A stretch of 64,000 nucleotides of DNA from Nocardia sp. XZ_19_385 (lineage in GTDB: Bacteria; Actinomycetota; Actinomycetes; Mycobacteriales; Mycobacteriaceae), in the NCBI RefSeq assembly GCF_015355755.1, contig NZ_JACVEE010000001.1, forward strand, positions 124,001-188,000, read 5' to 3'. This document shows positions 39,948-47,923 of the stretch, one piece after another. The notes beneath the pieces were generated by a model. It made no database searches, was not told where the DNA came from, and saw nothing but the letters and a program-made list of their open reading frames with translations. Each line of letters opens with the position of its first letter. Within the stretch, counting starts at the first letter, position 1. Position numbers and translations under genes: made by a program.

Positions 39948-41018
39948 GTGACTACAACAACCACCGGTCCGGCGCCCGGACTGACTCTAGACGAGATGCG
40001 AGCAGCCGCCCCTATTCCGGCCACGGAGACGATGCCGCCCGATATGGCAGCGCTGATCAAGCCGGACAGCGGAATCTACATCCGGTCGGACTACACCCCC
40101 AAGACGGCCTTCCAGGTCGGTGACTCCCCCGGCGCCACCGCTGATTGGCGGGTCCTCGAGTCGGACGGCCAGATCAGGTCCACCATTCCAGGGCTCGCGC
40201 AGACCGAACTCGAGATCGACCCCCGTGCGGAATCGCCGACCGACGACACACACATCCGGGGGTACCGCCCGCCGTGGGTCGAGCAGCGATACCTCCCCGA
40301 TCTCGCGCCGTATCCGGTTTCCGCCCACCAGTCCGGCCTCGCCGAGGATCGGATGTTTCTGGAGGCCTTCGCCGCCGAGGCGGAGCGGTTCCCGTACCCG
40401 TGGCGCACGATCGGCAAGGTCTACACCCCGACGGGCGGCGGGAGCGGGGTCCTGGTCGGCCCGAACCTCGTCCTCACAGCCGGACACGTCATGCCGTGGG
40501 ACCAACCGAACTGGTGGGTGCAATTCATCCCCGCGTATCGGGCCGGCGACCCGAACCCGACTCCATTCGGCTCGTCGTACGTGTCCGAATTTCGCGGTTA
40601 TCGGCCGCAGGGCGGCGAGGTCTTCGGCTACGACTACGCCCTGTGCCGGCTGTACCAACCACTCGGCAACGCCCTCGGGTGGATGGGCACGCGCAGCGCT
40701 GGAGACAGCGACATCGAGAGCCGCAATTACACGTCATCCGGCTACCCGGATACCTTCGGGGGCCGGCCTGCGGTCAACTTCGCGCTCGGCATCCGCGATA
40801 TCGACAATGACGACCCCGGTAGAGAATACGAAACAGTGCACCATGTCTCGGACGGATGGTCGGGAGGACCGCTCTGGTACTTCGCGGGCACCGATCCGTA
40901 CACCGTCGGAATCACGAGCGGGAGCGAGAAGGACGGATTGGATCCGAGACGGGACGTCTACGCCGGCTATCGGGCGATGACCGATCTCGTCAGATTCGGG
41001 TTGGACAACTGGCCGTGA
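39948..41018 (+). CDS. Trypsin-like (V8/glutamyl-endopeptidase-like) serine protease
   Basis: 356 aa. The GTG at 39948 follows GCGAGGAGGACCC, a very good ribosome site. About 175 residues without homology come first, with no visible signal peptide. Then a chymotrypsin-fold domain: GSGVLVGPNLVLTAGHVM (catalytic His), FGYDYALCRLYQP (Asp) and VSDGWSGGPLWYF (Ser in G-W-S-G-G-P). The S-G-G-P form and layout resemble V8-like peptidases (S1B). The long N-terminal segment could be a propeptide. Without a signal sequence the route out of the cell, if any, is unclear. Monocistronic, ending at a perfect 12-bp hairpin. Confidence 0.82.
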   Translation: MTTTTTGPAPGLTLDEMRAAAPIPATETMPPDMAALIKPDSGIYIRSDYTPKTAFQVGDSPGATADWRVLESDGQIRSTIPGLAQTELEIDPRAESPTDDTHIRGYRPPWVEQRYLPDLAPYPVSAHQSGLAEDRMFLEAFAAEAERFPYPWRTIGKVYTPTGGGSGVLVGPNLVLTAGHVMPWDQPNWWVQFIPAYRAGDPNPTPFGSSYVSEFRGYRPQGGEVFGYDYALCRLYQPLGNALGWMGTRSAGDSDIESRNYTSSGYPDTFGGRPAVNFALGIRDIDNDDPGREYETVHHVSDGWSGGPLWYFAGTDPYTVGITSGSEKDGLDPRRDVYAGYRAMTDLVRFGLDNWP

Positions 41019-41028
41019 TCGAAACAGA

Positions 41029-41058
41029 TACGGCCGCACGAACTTCCGTGCGGCCGTA
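41029..41058. terminator. Bidirectional hairpin terminator
   Basis: Perfect 12-bp arms TACGGCCGCACG (41029-41040) and CGTGCGGCCGTA (41047-41058), loop AACTTC, between convergent genes ending at 41018 and 41091. Confidence 0.75.
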
Positions 41059-41090
41059 CGAGCTCGGGTTTCCGGACGAACGGGACGACC

Positions 41091-41696
41091 TTACGCAGGG
41101 GCGCCGAGCGGTGGGTGGTCGAGCACACGGGGCCGGTACTCGACCAGCTGAATTCCGCCGTCGAAGGTGCGGTGCTCAATCATTTCGAGGGCAACGTCCG
41201 GATAGCCGTCGTAAATGCGTTCTGCGCCCGTGGCCCCGGTGATCACCGGGAACATCACCACCCGGAAGCGGTCGACGAGTCCGGCTCGCAACAGGGACCG
41301 GCATAGGCTCAGGCTGCCGATCGTGCTCAGGAGCCCCGAACCACTCGACTTCATGGCGCGGACCGCCTCGACGGCGTCGTCGCGCACGAGCGTGGAGTTG
41401 GCCCACGTCAGTGGCTCCGCGAGCGAGGAGGAGAACACCACCTTGGACGCTTGCGTGAGCTCATCCACGGACGCCTCTTCTTCGGGCCTGAACTCGTCTT
41501 GGCCGTCCGGGACCTCGCCGACGGCGAACCCTGACATCAGCCGGTAGGTGTTCGCTCCCATCAGGTAGGTGACCTTGGGCTGCTCGCCGAGCCACGCGAG
41601 GTACTCCTTGCTCTCGAGTCCCCAGAACCCGGGCCAGCCTTCTCCCGATGCGTAGCCGTCGAGGGAGGTGATGAAGTCGACCAGAAGTTCCGACAT
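41091..41696 (-). CDS. Dihydrofolate reductase / RibD C-terminal family protein
   Basis: 201 aa. The N-terminus SELLVDFITSLDGYASGEGW and the motifs YLMGANTYRLMSGF, KVVFSSSLAEPLTWANSTLV, LLSTIGSLSLCRSLLRAGLVD and FRVVMFPVITGATG are those of the RibD_C/DHFR-like family (PF01872) common in actinobacteria as stand-alone NADPH-dependent reductases of unknown substrate. This is not the essential folate DHFR. The ATG at 41694-41696 follows CCTAGGAAAGGACACTCC on the coding strand. It stands alone between two genes. Confidence 0.87.
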   Translation of the reverse strand: MSELLVDFITSLDGYASGEGWPGFWGLESKEYLAWLGEQPKVTYLMGANTYRLMSGFAVGEVPDGQDEFRPEEEASVDELTQASKVVFSSSLAEPLTWANSTLVRDDAVEAVRAMKSSGSGLLSTIGSLSLCRSLLRAGLVDRFRVVMFPVITGATGAERIYDGYPDVALEMIEHRTFDGGIQLVEYRPRVLDHPPLGAPA

Positions 41697-41776
41697 GGAG
41701 TGTCCTTTCCTAGGGTGTCACGAGTTAGGACCGACCGGGAGCCGAAAACTCATCGGCCACGCTGCGGGGTCTGCCC

Positions 41777-42868
41777 CTACAGCCCTTTGAATCCGTGCGA
41801 CGTCGCGATGACGATCGCCGTCTCGGACGGGTATACCTGGCCCTGCTGCTGCAGGTACTCCAAAGCCGCAAAGCCCGAATTGGAGCTGACCTCCCAGCAG
41901 TAACCGTGCTCCCACATCCGCTGGTGCCGGGCAGCGGCCTTCGAGTGGTCTACTGCCACGGCCCCACCGCCGGAACCCACGGCGGCGGCGATCGACTGCT
42001 GGGTAGTCGTGTCGCCACCGATTGAGACGAGGTTGCCGGTCTCCCCCGGAAAAGCAGTCCGCCAATCGACACCGGAGTCCAGGACCGCTTCCAATCGCGG
42101 GAACGGCTCGACCAGATAAAGCCGGGGCACCGGCTTTCCCAAGTCCACGAAACCTTGATAGATCCCGAAGGCCAGATCTCCTCGGGAACTGGGGACGATG
42201 AGCGCGTCGGGCGTGCACTCGGATGCGGCGATTTCGTACGCGATCTCCTTGAAGTACTGGATCCCGAAGGGCGAGCTTCCCACTACCGGGACCGCGAAGT
42301 TCGTGGCGTTGAAATCCTTGCCATCCGCACACCGATCCGCGACGTATTCCCAGCGCTGGTCGTCGGTTTCGAAGATTTCTATATGAGCACCCAACGCTCG
42401 GACATGGCCGGGAATCGGCCCGACGACCGACTTGGACATCGCGATGACACAGCCGAGCCCGTAAGCGGCGCTGAAAGCACTCAGCGACAGCGCAGCGTTA
42501 CCCGACGAGGCCGCCACGATCGTGTCGAAACCGGCTAGGTATGCCCAGCCGACAGCGCCGAGGCTGAATCGGTCCTTGTGCGAACCAGTCGGATTGCGGC
42601 TCTCATCTTTCGCCCACACACCGGGCCCCAGCCCCAAACTGTCCGGCAGTCGAAGCAGCGGAGTCCTGCCCGACCCCAGCGTGATCGGATCGACAAGCGG
42701 AACCAAGCTCGCCGGCGTGTCCAGCGTTCGGTATGCGCATCGCATGTTGGACGGTGCGCCTGCCTCGAAACAGCTCGGACAGCCCCGCGGGAAGTGGGCG
42801 ACCTCGTATTCGCGCGCGCACGAGATACACTGTAGCCCAACAAGATTCGGGTTCAATCTAATTCTCAT
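41777..42868 (-). CDS. PLP-dependent threonine-synthase-like enzyme with N-terminal zinc ribbon
   Basis: 363 aa from the ATG at 42866-42868. A GTG 39 bases further up is also in frame. The N-terminus has the C-x2-C ... C-x2-C pattern (LQCISCAREY, then PRGCPSCFEAG) typical of threonine-synthase-like proteins. The PLP fold-type II motif follows: SRNPTGSHKDRFS (Lys for the Schiff base), then AASSGNAALSLSAFSAAYG (substrate loop), and a glycine-rich phosphate-binding part GSGGGAVAVDH. It lacks the usual length of thrC (about 400 or more) and stands outside any threonine operon, so it probably acts on another hydroxy-amino acid or a secondary metabolite. A perfect palindrome lies 88 bases upstream. 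Confidence 0.8.
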   Translation of the reverse strand: MRIRLNPNLVGLQCISCAREYEVAHFPRGCPSCFEAGAPSNMRCAYRTLDTPASLVPLVDPITLGSGRTPLLRLPDSLGLGPGVWAKDESRNPTGSHKDRFSLGAVGWAYLAGFDTIVAASSGNAALSLSAFSAAYGLGCVIAMSKSVVGPIPGHVRALGAHIEIFETDDQRWEYVADRCADGKDFNATNFAVPVVGSSPFGIQYFKEIAYEIAASECTPDALIVPSSRGDLAFGIYQGFVDLGKPVPRLYLVEPFPRLEAVLDSGVDWRTAFPGETGNLVSIGGDTTTQQSIAAAVGSGGGAVAVDHSKAAARHQRMWEHGYCWEVSSNSGFAALEYLQQQGQVYPSETAIVIATSHGFKGL

Positions 42869-42955
42869 GTTCGACCTGGGTTCGCGCGACGATCCGAGCG
42901 CCCACACGCTCGGTGGTTTCGCCGGTGATCACCAGTAGAAAGTCCTTTCGAAACG

Positions 42956-42970
42956 AGTCGTATTACGACT
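42956..42970. promoter_or_regulatory. 15-bp palindrome upstream of the PLP enzyme
   Basis: AGTCGTA-T-TACGACT is a perfect 7+1+7 palindrome in the 189-base gap between the PLP gene (start 42868) and the alpha/beta hydrolase stop (43058). Possible operator. No dedicated regulator is adjacent. Confidence 0.4.
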
Positions 42971-43057
42971 GCAGGTTAGTTCCGCGAAATCGCGGCCGGG
43001 CTCGTTGCGTCGTTGAAGGTTAGTTCGGGCCAATGCCGATCCTGAGGCGATCGATGA

Positions 43058-43945
43058 TCAGGCGAGCGTGTCGAGGAAGAAGTCACGGGCAGCGCTGGAT
43101 GCTCGTTCGAACTGTTCCTCGTACACCGCGAAGTGCGGGCCGGGTATCAATACGAGCCGCTTGGGTTCTAACGCTTCGGCGTAGCTCTGCAGTGCGATAT
43201 CGCTGGGTGTGAGGGTGTCCTGTTCGGCGATCACCATTAGCAGAGGTGTCGGTGATACGCGTCGTATGAACGCTTCTGGGGTGTAGGACTGGAACTTATC
43301 GATGCTCGAGACGGTGACCTCGTTGCGCCAGGTCGGCACCTGGGGGCCGTTGGCCATCAGCCATTGGTAGGCCTCGATGCCGGGCATAGCGACGAAGTCT
43401 GTCGGGTTTTCGGAGGCCGCTTTTATGGTCTGATGGGGCTTGCCACTAGCGCGGGCCAGGCGGTCGGCAGCGATAGCCGCGTGGACGAGCGGCAGCATGA
43501 ATGTGGGGACCAGGCTTCGGAAATTGGCCCACCCGTTGGTAGTCGGTACCTGGGAGACAACCGCACGTACCCGCCGGTCGGTCGCTGCGACCACCAGGAC
43601 GTGTCCGCCTGAGAAGCTGGTCCCCCAGACACCGATGCGCTCGGGATCGATCCCCTCCAGGGTCTGAGCGAAGGTGATCGCGTCGCGATAGCCCTCGATT
43701 TGGGCGGTAGGGTCGACCTCTTGACGGGGTTCGCCTTCCGAGGTCCCGAATCCAGGGTGGTCGTATACCAGGCAGGCCAAGCCGGCAGCGCTGAACACGT
43801 CAGCAAAAGGTGCCACCCATTCCTTCACCCCCGCGAATCCGTGCGTCATGACCACGAGCGGTGTAGTGCCCCGTGCATCGTCTGGCCGATACAGCCAGCC
43901 CCTCAAAGTCACACCATCACTGGCGAATTCGACATCGACGCGCAT
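43058..43945 (-). CDS. Alpha/beta hydrolase (dienelactone-hydrolase/X-Pro-peptidase-like)
   Basis: 295 aa from the ATG at 43943-43945, which follows GGAGGGGGCTTC. An in-frame upstream start adds 10 residues. Motifs: LVVMTHGFAGVKEW (oxyanion strand-turn), VYDHPGFGTSEGEPRQEVDP, RIGVWGTSFSGGHVLVVAA (nucleophile Ser in G-T-S-F-S-G-G), LLMVIAEQDTLTPSD (acid) and IPGPHFAVYEEQF (His). This set matches the peptidase S15/dienelactone-hydrolase-like family. Cytoplasmic, no signal peptide. Esterase or C-C hydrolase substrate unknown. Confidence 0.85.
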   Translation of the reverse strand: MRVDVEFASDGVTLRGWLYRPDDARGTTPLVVMTHGFAGVKEWVAPFADVFSAAGLACLVYDHPGFGTSEGEPRQEVDPTAQIEGYRDAITFAQTLEGIDPERIGVWGTSFSGGHVLVVAATDRRVRAVVSQVPTTNGWANFRSLVPTFMLPLVHAAIAADRLARASGKPHQTIKAASENPTDFVAMPGIEAYQWLMANGPQVPTWRNEVTVSSIDKFQSYTPEAFIRRVSPTPLLMVIAEQDTLTPSDIALQSYAEALEPKRLVLIPGPHFAVYEEQFERASSAARDFFLDTLA

Positions 43946-44039
43946 GAAGCCCCCTCCGGTAGGTCCGTCTTCCAACGAACGTACGGTCTACTGGCCCCTG
44001 TGTCGACGTTTGCTCACCTGGCTAATTCACGCAAACCCC

Positions 44040-45440
44040 TTATCCCGCAGCGTATCCGGTGAATTCCTGCGCGGTCGTTGTCACCATGCGGCCGCCGAGC
44101 GCCTGCACCGCCGTGCGGAAGTTGGGCCGCTCGCTGGGTGGTAGCGCGATCGACCAAGCGGTTGAACCGTCTGCGGCGTCGATCGCGTGCACGGCGGCGC
44201 CGTCGGACAGGATCAGGTGTCTACCGTCGGTGATGCCATCGAAGCGGGAATAGCGGGACGCGTTGGCGAAAGGTGTTGGCCGCCGCCAGATCTGGTGTCC
44301 GTCAGTGAGATCCAATCCTGAGAGCTCGGAGCCCTCGCGGGATCGCACGATCACCGTTTTGTCCACTACTCCCTGGATGGCGCTTATACGGCCGGTGACA
44401 TCTTCCATACCGATCTGCGCATTGGTCCACAAGGCTCGGCCGGTCGTTCGCTCGTAGGCACTTTCCCCGGTGAGGATCGGCGGCATCGCCGCGGTCGCGG
44501 TCGGAAACCACTCGGAGATGAAGCCGGGGTTGCTGACCTCGCTGATCGCGTCGCCTCGGCGATCGAGAAAACGCACCCGATCCGGGCGCCAAATATTTTC
44601 CTGCTCGGCGATCAGGCCGCCTTCCAAGGTTCCGACGATGGGTCCGGTGAACAGCGGCTCGCCGGTGCGCAGATCGTAGAGGCGGACACTGTGGTCGTGC
44701 CCATCCTGGAAGTAGTCTCGGCTGCCGATCCTGGGAGTGACCGGGTCACCGGGAAGAGGTGTCGGGTACGTTCGCCGCCAGGTCGCGGCGATGTCCGCGA
44801 AAGTCCCCCGGGTCACGACGGCGGTCATCCAGTCCGGAGTCCGGCCGGTGACCGAGACGACGCCGTCCCACACCGCCACGTCCATGACCTCGAAGTCCGT
44901 CGTCTGGTCGCCGAGTATCGCCCCGGTCGCAGCCTCGATGATCAGCACTCGATGTGCGCCTCGGCAGGCGAGCTTTCCGTCGAAGATCTGCTCACGGCAG
45001 GTGTCGAGCTCTCCGACCTCGGTCGTCCATCGCACCTGCCCGGTGCCTGGATCGATGCCGTGCATCCGCACCGGCCCGACCCCGCGTCCGCTGGTTTCGC
45101 CGGGCCCCGGCTCTCCGGGCACCGCGGTCGCGGCGACGATCACCGTGCCGGCGTCCATCGGCGACCCGTAACCGTAGTACCGGTCCAGGCCCTGCGGCGC
45201 GGACAGCAAAACCGCGCCGGGTTCATCGGACAAGTCAGAAGCGCGCAATGTCCACTGCGGCACCGGAGTCGAATCGAGCGGGGACGAAATCCGAAAGCGG
45301 CCATAGCCTTCGGAGGTCGCCTGCGGATCCCGTGGTGCTCGGTTCATCCACACGACCGCGGCGACACCCGCCACCACAGCGACGATCAGCACCAAGATCC
45401 CGGCCCGGCGGCCAGTGGCCCACCTTCCAGCGCTGTGCAC
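44040..45440 (-). CDS. Membrane-anchored PQQ-like beta-propeller protein
   Basis: 466 aa. A basic N-terminus (GRWATGRRAG) and one TM helix (about 14-32) place the rest outside the membrane. The body is a chain of PQQ/WD-like propeller blades: TGQVRWTTEVG, TGAILGDQTT, TGEPLFTGPIVG, TGRALWTN, DGHQIWRRPT and DGSTAWSIALPP, the usual T/D-G-x-x-x-W blade repeats. No redox Cys-rich motif or quinone-contact set is obvious, so it is more likely a structural or binding propeller than a dehydrogenase. It is followed after about 100 bases by the BCCT transporter gene on the same strand, but an operon is not certain. Confidence 0.8.
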   Translation of the reverse strand: MHSAGRWATGRRAGILVLIVAVVAGVAAVVWMNRAPRDPQATSEGYGRFRISSPLDSTPVPQWTLRASDLSDEPGAVLLSAPQGLDRYYGYGSPMDAGTVIVAATAVPGEPGPGETSGRGVGPVRMHGIDPGTGQVRWTTEVGELDTCREQIFDGKLACRGAHRVLIIEAATGAILGDQTTDFEVMDVAVWDGVVSVTGRTPDWMTAVVTRGTFADIAATWRRTYPTPLPGDPVTPRIGSRDYFQDGHDHSVRLYDLRTGEPLFTGPIVGTLEGGLIAEQENIWRPDRVRFLDRRGDAISEVSNPGFISEWFPTATAAMPPILTGESAYERTTGRALWTNAQIGMEDVTGRISAIQGVVDKTVIVRSREGSELSGLDLTDGHQIWRRPTPFANASRYSRFDGITDGRHLILSDGAAVHAIDAADGSTAWSIALPPSERPNFRTAVQALGGRMVTTTAQEFTGYAAG

Positions 45441-45544
45441 CGGCGGCCTCCCTATAACTCTGGACCAGCCGCTGACCGATCCGCGCGAATACGCAAGGTA
45501 TCAGCCAGCTTCGGCATGCCCGAGGGGAAGAGGCGCTCTCCGCC

Positions 45545-47275
45545 TCAGTCGACCGGTTTCTCCGGCATCGCCGCGCGGGAATCGTCTACACGCTCGGTGA
45601 CAAGCTCGAACTCGCAGTCGTGACGCTCGGTGCCCTGCACCACCGCGCTTTCGACGAGGGCAGCACCGTGTTCTTCGCGCAGGATCATCGGGTCCGAGCG
45701 CACGTCCTTATAGAGCGAGACACACAGGAATCCCATCACCAGCACGAAGGGCAGCGACACCACTGTGGTCACGGCTTGGAGGCCGGTGAGCGCGCCGCCG
45801 AGGTTGTCGGCGTCGGCGATGATCAGCATGATGGCGGCGACAGCGCCGGTGGCGGTGCCCCAGAAGACCACCGTCGGCTTGGACGGTTCGATGCCGCCCT
45901 TCTCGGACAAGGTGCCCATCACGATCGAAGCGGCATCGGCGCCGGAAATGAAGAAAATGCCGACCAGGATCATCACCAGTACGGCGGTTACCGAGGCGAG
46001 CGGATAGTGATCGAGCAGATGGAAGAGGGCGAAGTTCGAGTTGACGGAGCCATCCGCCTCGGTCAGATCGCCGGTCGCACGCTGCTGGAACAGGCCGGCT
46101 CCGCCGAGGATCACGAACCACACCAAGCTGACGATGCTGGGCACCAGCAGGACACCGGTGACGAACTGACGGATCGTGCGGCCGCGGCTGATCCGGGCGA
46201 TGAACATGCCGACGAACGGGGTCCACGAGATCCACCACGCCCAGTAGAAGATCGTCCAGCTCGACAACCACTTCTGGACATCCGCGTCACCGCTCATGCC
46301 CGTCCGCGAGGCCATCTCGGCCAAGTTCGAGAGGTAGTCACCGAGGGCGGTGGGCAGCAGGTTGAGCATGAACAGCGTGGGGCCCGCGACAAAGATGAAT
46401 GCCGCGAGCAGCACGGCGAGCACCATATTGATATTCGAGAGCCATTGGATGCCGCGGTCGATTCCGGAGACTGCCGACACGATGAAGGCGAGGGTCAGGC
46501 CGGTGATGATGGCGACGAGGCCGATCTTGCCGATCGAGTCGATCCAGCCGTTGAACTCCATGCCCGCGCCAATTTGCAACGCGCCCAACCCGAGTGAGGC
46601 CGCGGAGCCGAAGAGTGTCGCGAAGATCGCCATCATGTCGATCGCGCGTCCGCCGATGCCGTCCGCGCGCCGCCCGAGAATGGGCCGGAACATCGACGAG
46701 ATCAGCTGGGATCGTCCCTTGCGGAAGGTGCCGTAGGCGATGGCCAGTCCGACCACGGCGTAGATGGCCCACGGGTGCAGGGTCCAGTGGAACAACGACG
46801 TTGCCATCGCGACCTCGATGGCCTTCGAAGTCTCCGGCTCGACAGTCCCCGGCGGCGGACTCATGTAGTGCGACAACGGTTCGGCGACGCCCCAGAACAT
46901 GAGGCCGATGCCCATGCCCGCGCTGAACATCATCGCGATCCAGGACGTGGTGCGGAACTCCGGTTCCTCCCCGTCGGCGCCCAGCGGAATCTTGCCGTAT
47001 CGACTCGCCGCCAACCAGATGACGTAAACGACGAACATCGAGGCGACCAGCACGAACAGCCAACCGGTATTGGTGATCACCCACGACTGCGCGTCAGCAG
47101 AGGCCGTGCCGAGGCCTTTGTGATCGAGGATGCCCCACGCCACGAAAGCCAGCGAGGTGATTGCGGTGACGCCGAAAACCAAGCGATCGAGCCCGAGCTT
47201 GGTCGGCGGCTTTCCAGCATCGCCGTGGGTGCGGTCGTCCAGTTCGTCGAAACTCCGGTCGGCGTCTATCGGCAT
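45545..47275 (-). CDS. BCCT family betaine/choline/carnitine transporter
   Basis: 576 aa, twelve predicted TM segments. Diagnostic BCCT motifs: AGMGIGLMFWGVAEPLSHY (TM3, Na+/substrate region), LHPWAIYAVVGLAIAY, and the signature WTIFYWAWWISWTPFVGMFIARISRGRT (TM8), where the Trp/Tyr box binds trimethylammonium substrates. The N- and C-terminal tails are short and acidic. Sodium- or proton-coupled uptake of betaine or a related osmolyte is the established family role. The ATG is at 47273-47275. Confidence 0.93.
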   Translation of the reverse strand: MPIDADRSFDELDDRTHGDAGKPPTKLGLDRLVFGVTAITSLAFVAWGILDHKGLGTASADAQSWVITNTGWLFVLVASMFVVYVIWLAASRYGKIPLGADGEEPEFRTTSWIAMMFSAGMGIGLMFWGVAEPLSHYMSPPPGTVEPETSKAIEVAMATSLFHWTLHPWAIYAVVGLAIAYGTFRKGRSQLISSMFRPILGRRADGIGGRAIDMMAIFATLFGSAASLGLGALQIGAGMEFNGWIDSIGKIGLVAIITGLTLAFIVSAVSGIDRGIQWLSNINMVLAVLLAAFIFVAGPTLFMLNLLPTALGDYLSNLAEMASRTGMSGDADVQKWLSSWTIFYWAWWISWTPFVGMFIARISRGRTIRQFVTGVLLVPSIVSLVWFVILGGAGLFQQRATGDLTEADGSVNSNFALFHLLDHYPLASVTAVLVMILVGIFFISGADAASIVMGTLSEKGGIEPSKPTVVFWGTATGAVAAIMLIIADADNLGGALTGLQAVTTVVSLPFVLVMGFLCVSLYKDVRSDPMILREEHGAALVESAVVQGTERHDCEFELVTERVDDSRAAMPEKPVD

Positions 47276-47490
47276 CAGATCCGAGCCTTTCAGATTGCGT
47301 ACGCACGCTGCCCTGACTGCCCCGCATTCACACCCAGCAACCGTACAGCGTCGCAGCAGATGTTCGGCTCAACGAAGCCGTCCCCGATTTCGTGGAGCGA
47401 AAAATGTTTCGGTGGGTTGTCGATCTATGCCATCACCCGTTCGACCTAGGGATGTAAGAAGGATCCACACCTACCCCAGGAGCCAAAATC

Positions 47491-47910
47491 ATGAAGTACA
47501 TGCTGATCATGCGCGCGACCGACGAAGCCTGGGCCGCGGGCGGTGACATCGATTTCGACCAGATGCTCGAGACCATGGGCAAATTCAACGATGAACTGAT
47601 CCGCGCCGGGGTCCTCGTCGCCGCCGAGGGCCTCGAAGACGCCGCCGAGACCGTGGTCGTCGACTACGCCACCGAACCCCCCGTGGTCACCGACGGTCCC
47701 TACGGCGAGACCAAGGAACTGTTCGGCGGCTACTACATCCTCAATGTCGCGTCGAAGGAAGAGGCGGTCGAGTGGGCCAAGCGGATGCCGATGACCGGGC
47801 CCGGAGTAAAGACCGAGATTCGCCGGGTCGCCTCCATCGACGAGTTCCCGCAGGACAACAAGTGGATCCTGAAGGAACGCGCCTGGCGCGAGGCCACCGG
47901 TCAGCTCTGA
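47491..47910 (+). CDS. DGPF/YciI-family protein
   Basis: 139 aa. YciI-related (DGPF) domain: MKYMLIMRATDEAW, then VLVAAEGLEDAAETVVVDY, then VTDGPYGETKELFGGYYILNVASKEEAVEWA. D-G-P-[FY] is the name-giving motif. The ATG at 47491 follows CCCAGGAGCCAAAATC. It lies 13 bases upstream of the ECF sigma factor, an arrangement so constant that it defines the ECF42 group, in which DGPF proteins are the sigma-factor partners. Biochemical activity unknown. Confidence 0.9.
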   Translation: MKYMLIMRATDEAWAAGGDIDFDQMLETMGKFNDELIRAGVLVAAEGLEDAAETVVVDYATEPPVVTDGPYGETKELFGGYYILNVASKEEAVEWAKRMPMTGPGVKTEIRRVASIDEFPQDNKWILKERAWREATGQL

Positions 47911-47923
47911 GGACGCCACCACG

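Noticed and set aside
45620..46597. Plus-strand ORF of 325 codons over the BCCT gene
   Set aside because: Shadow ORF with His/Glu/Gly-rich low-complexity sequence; the BCCT signature is on the minus strand.
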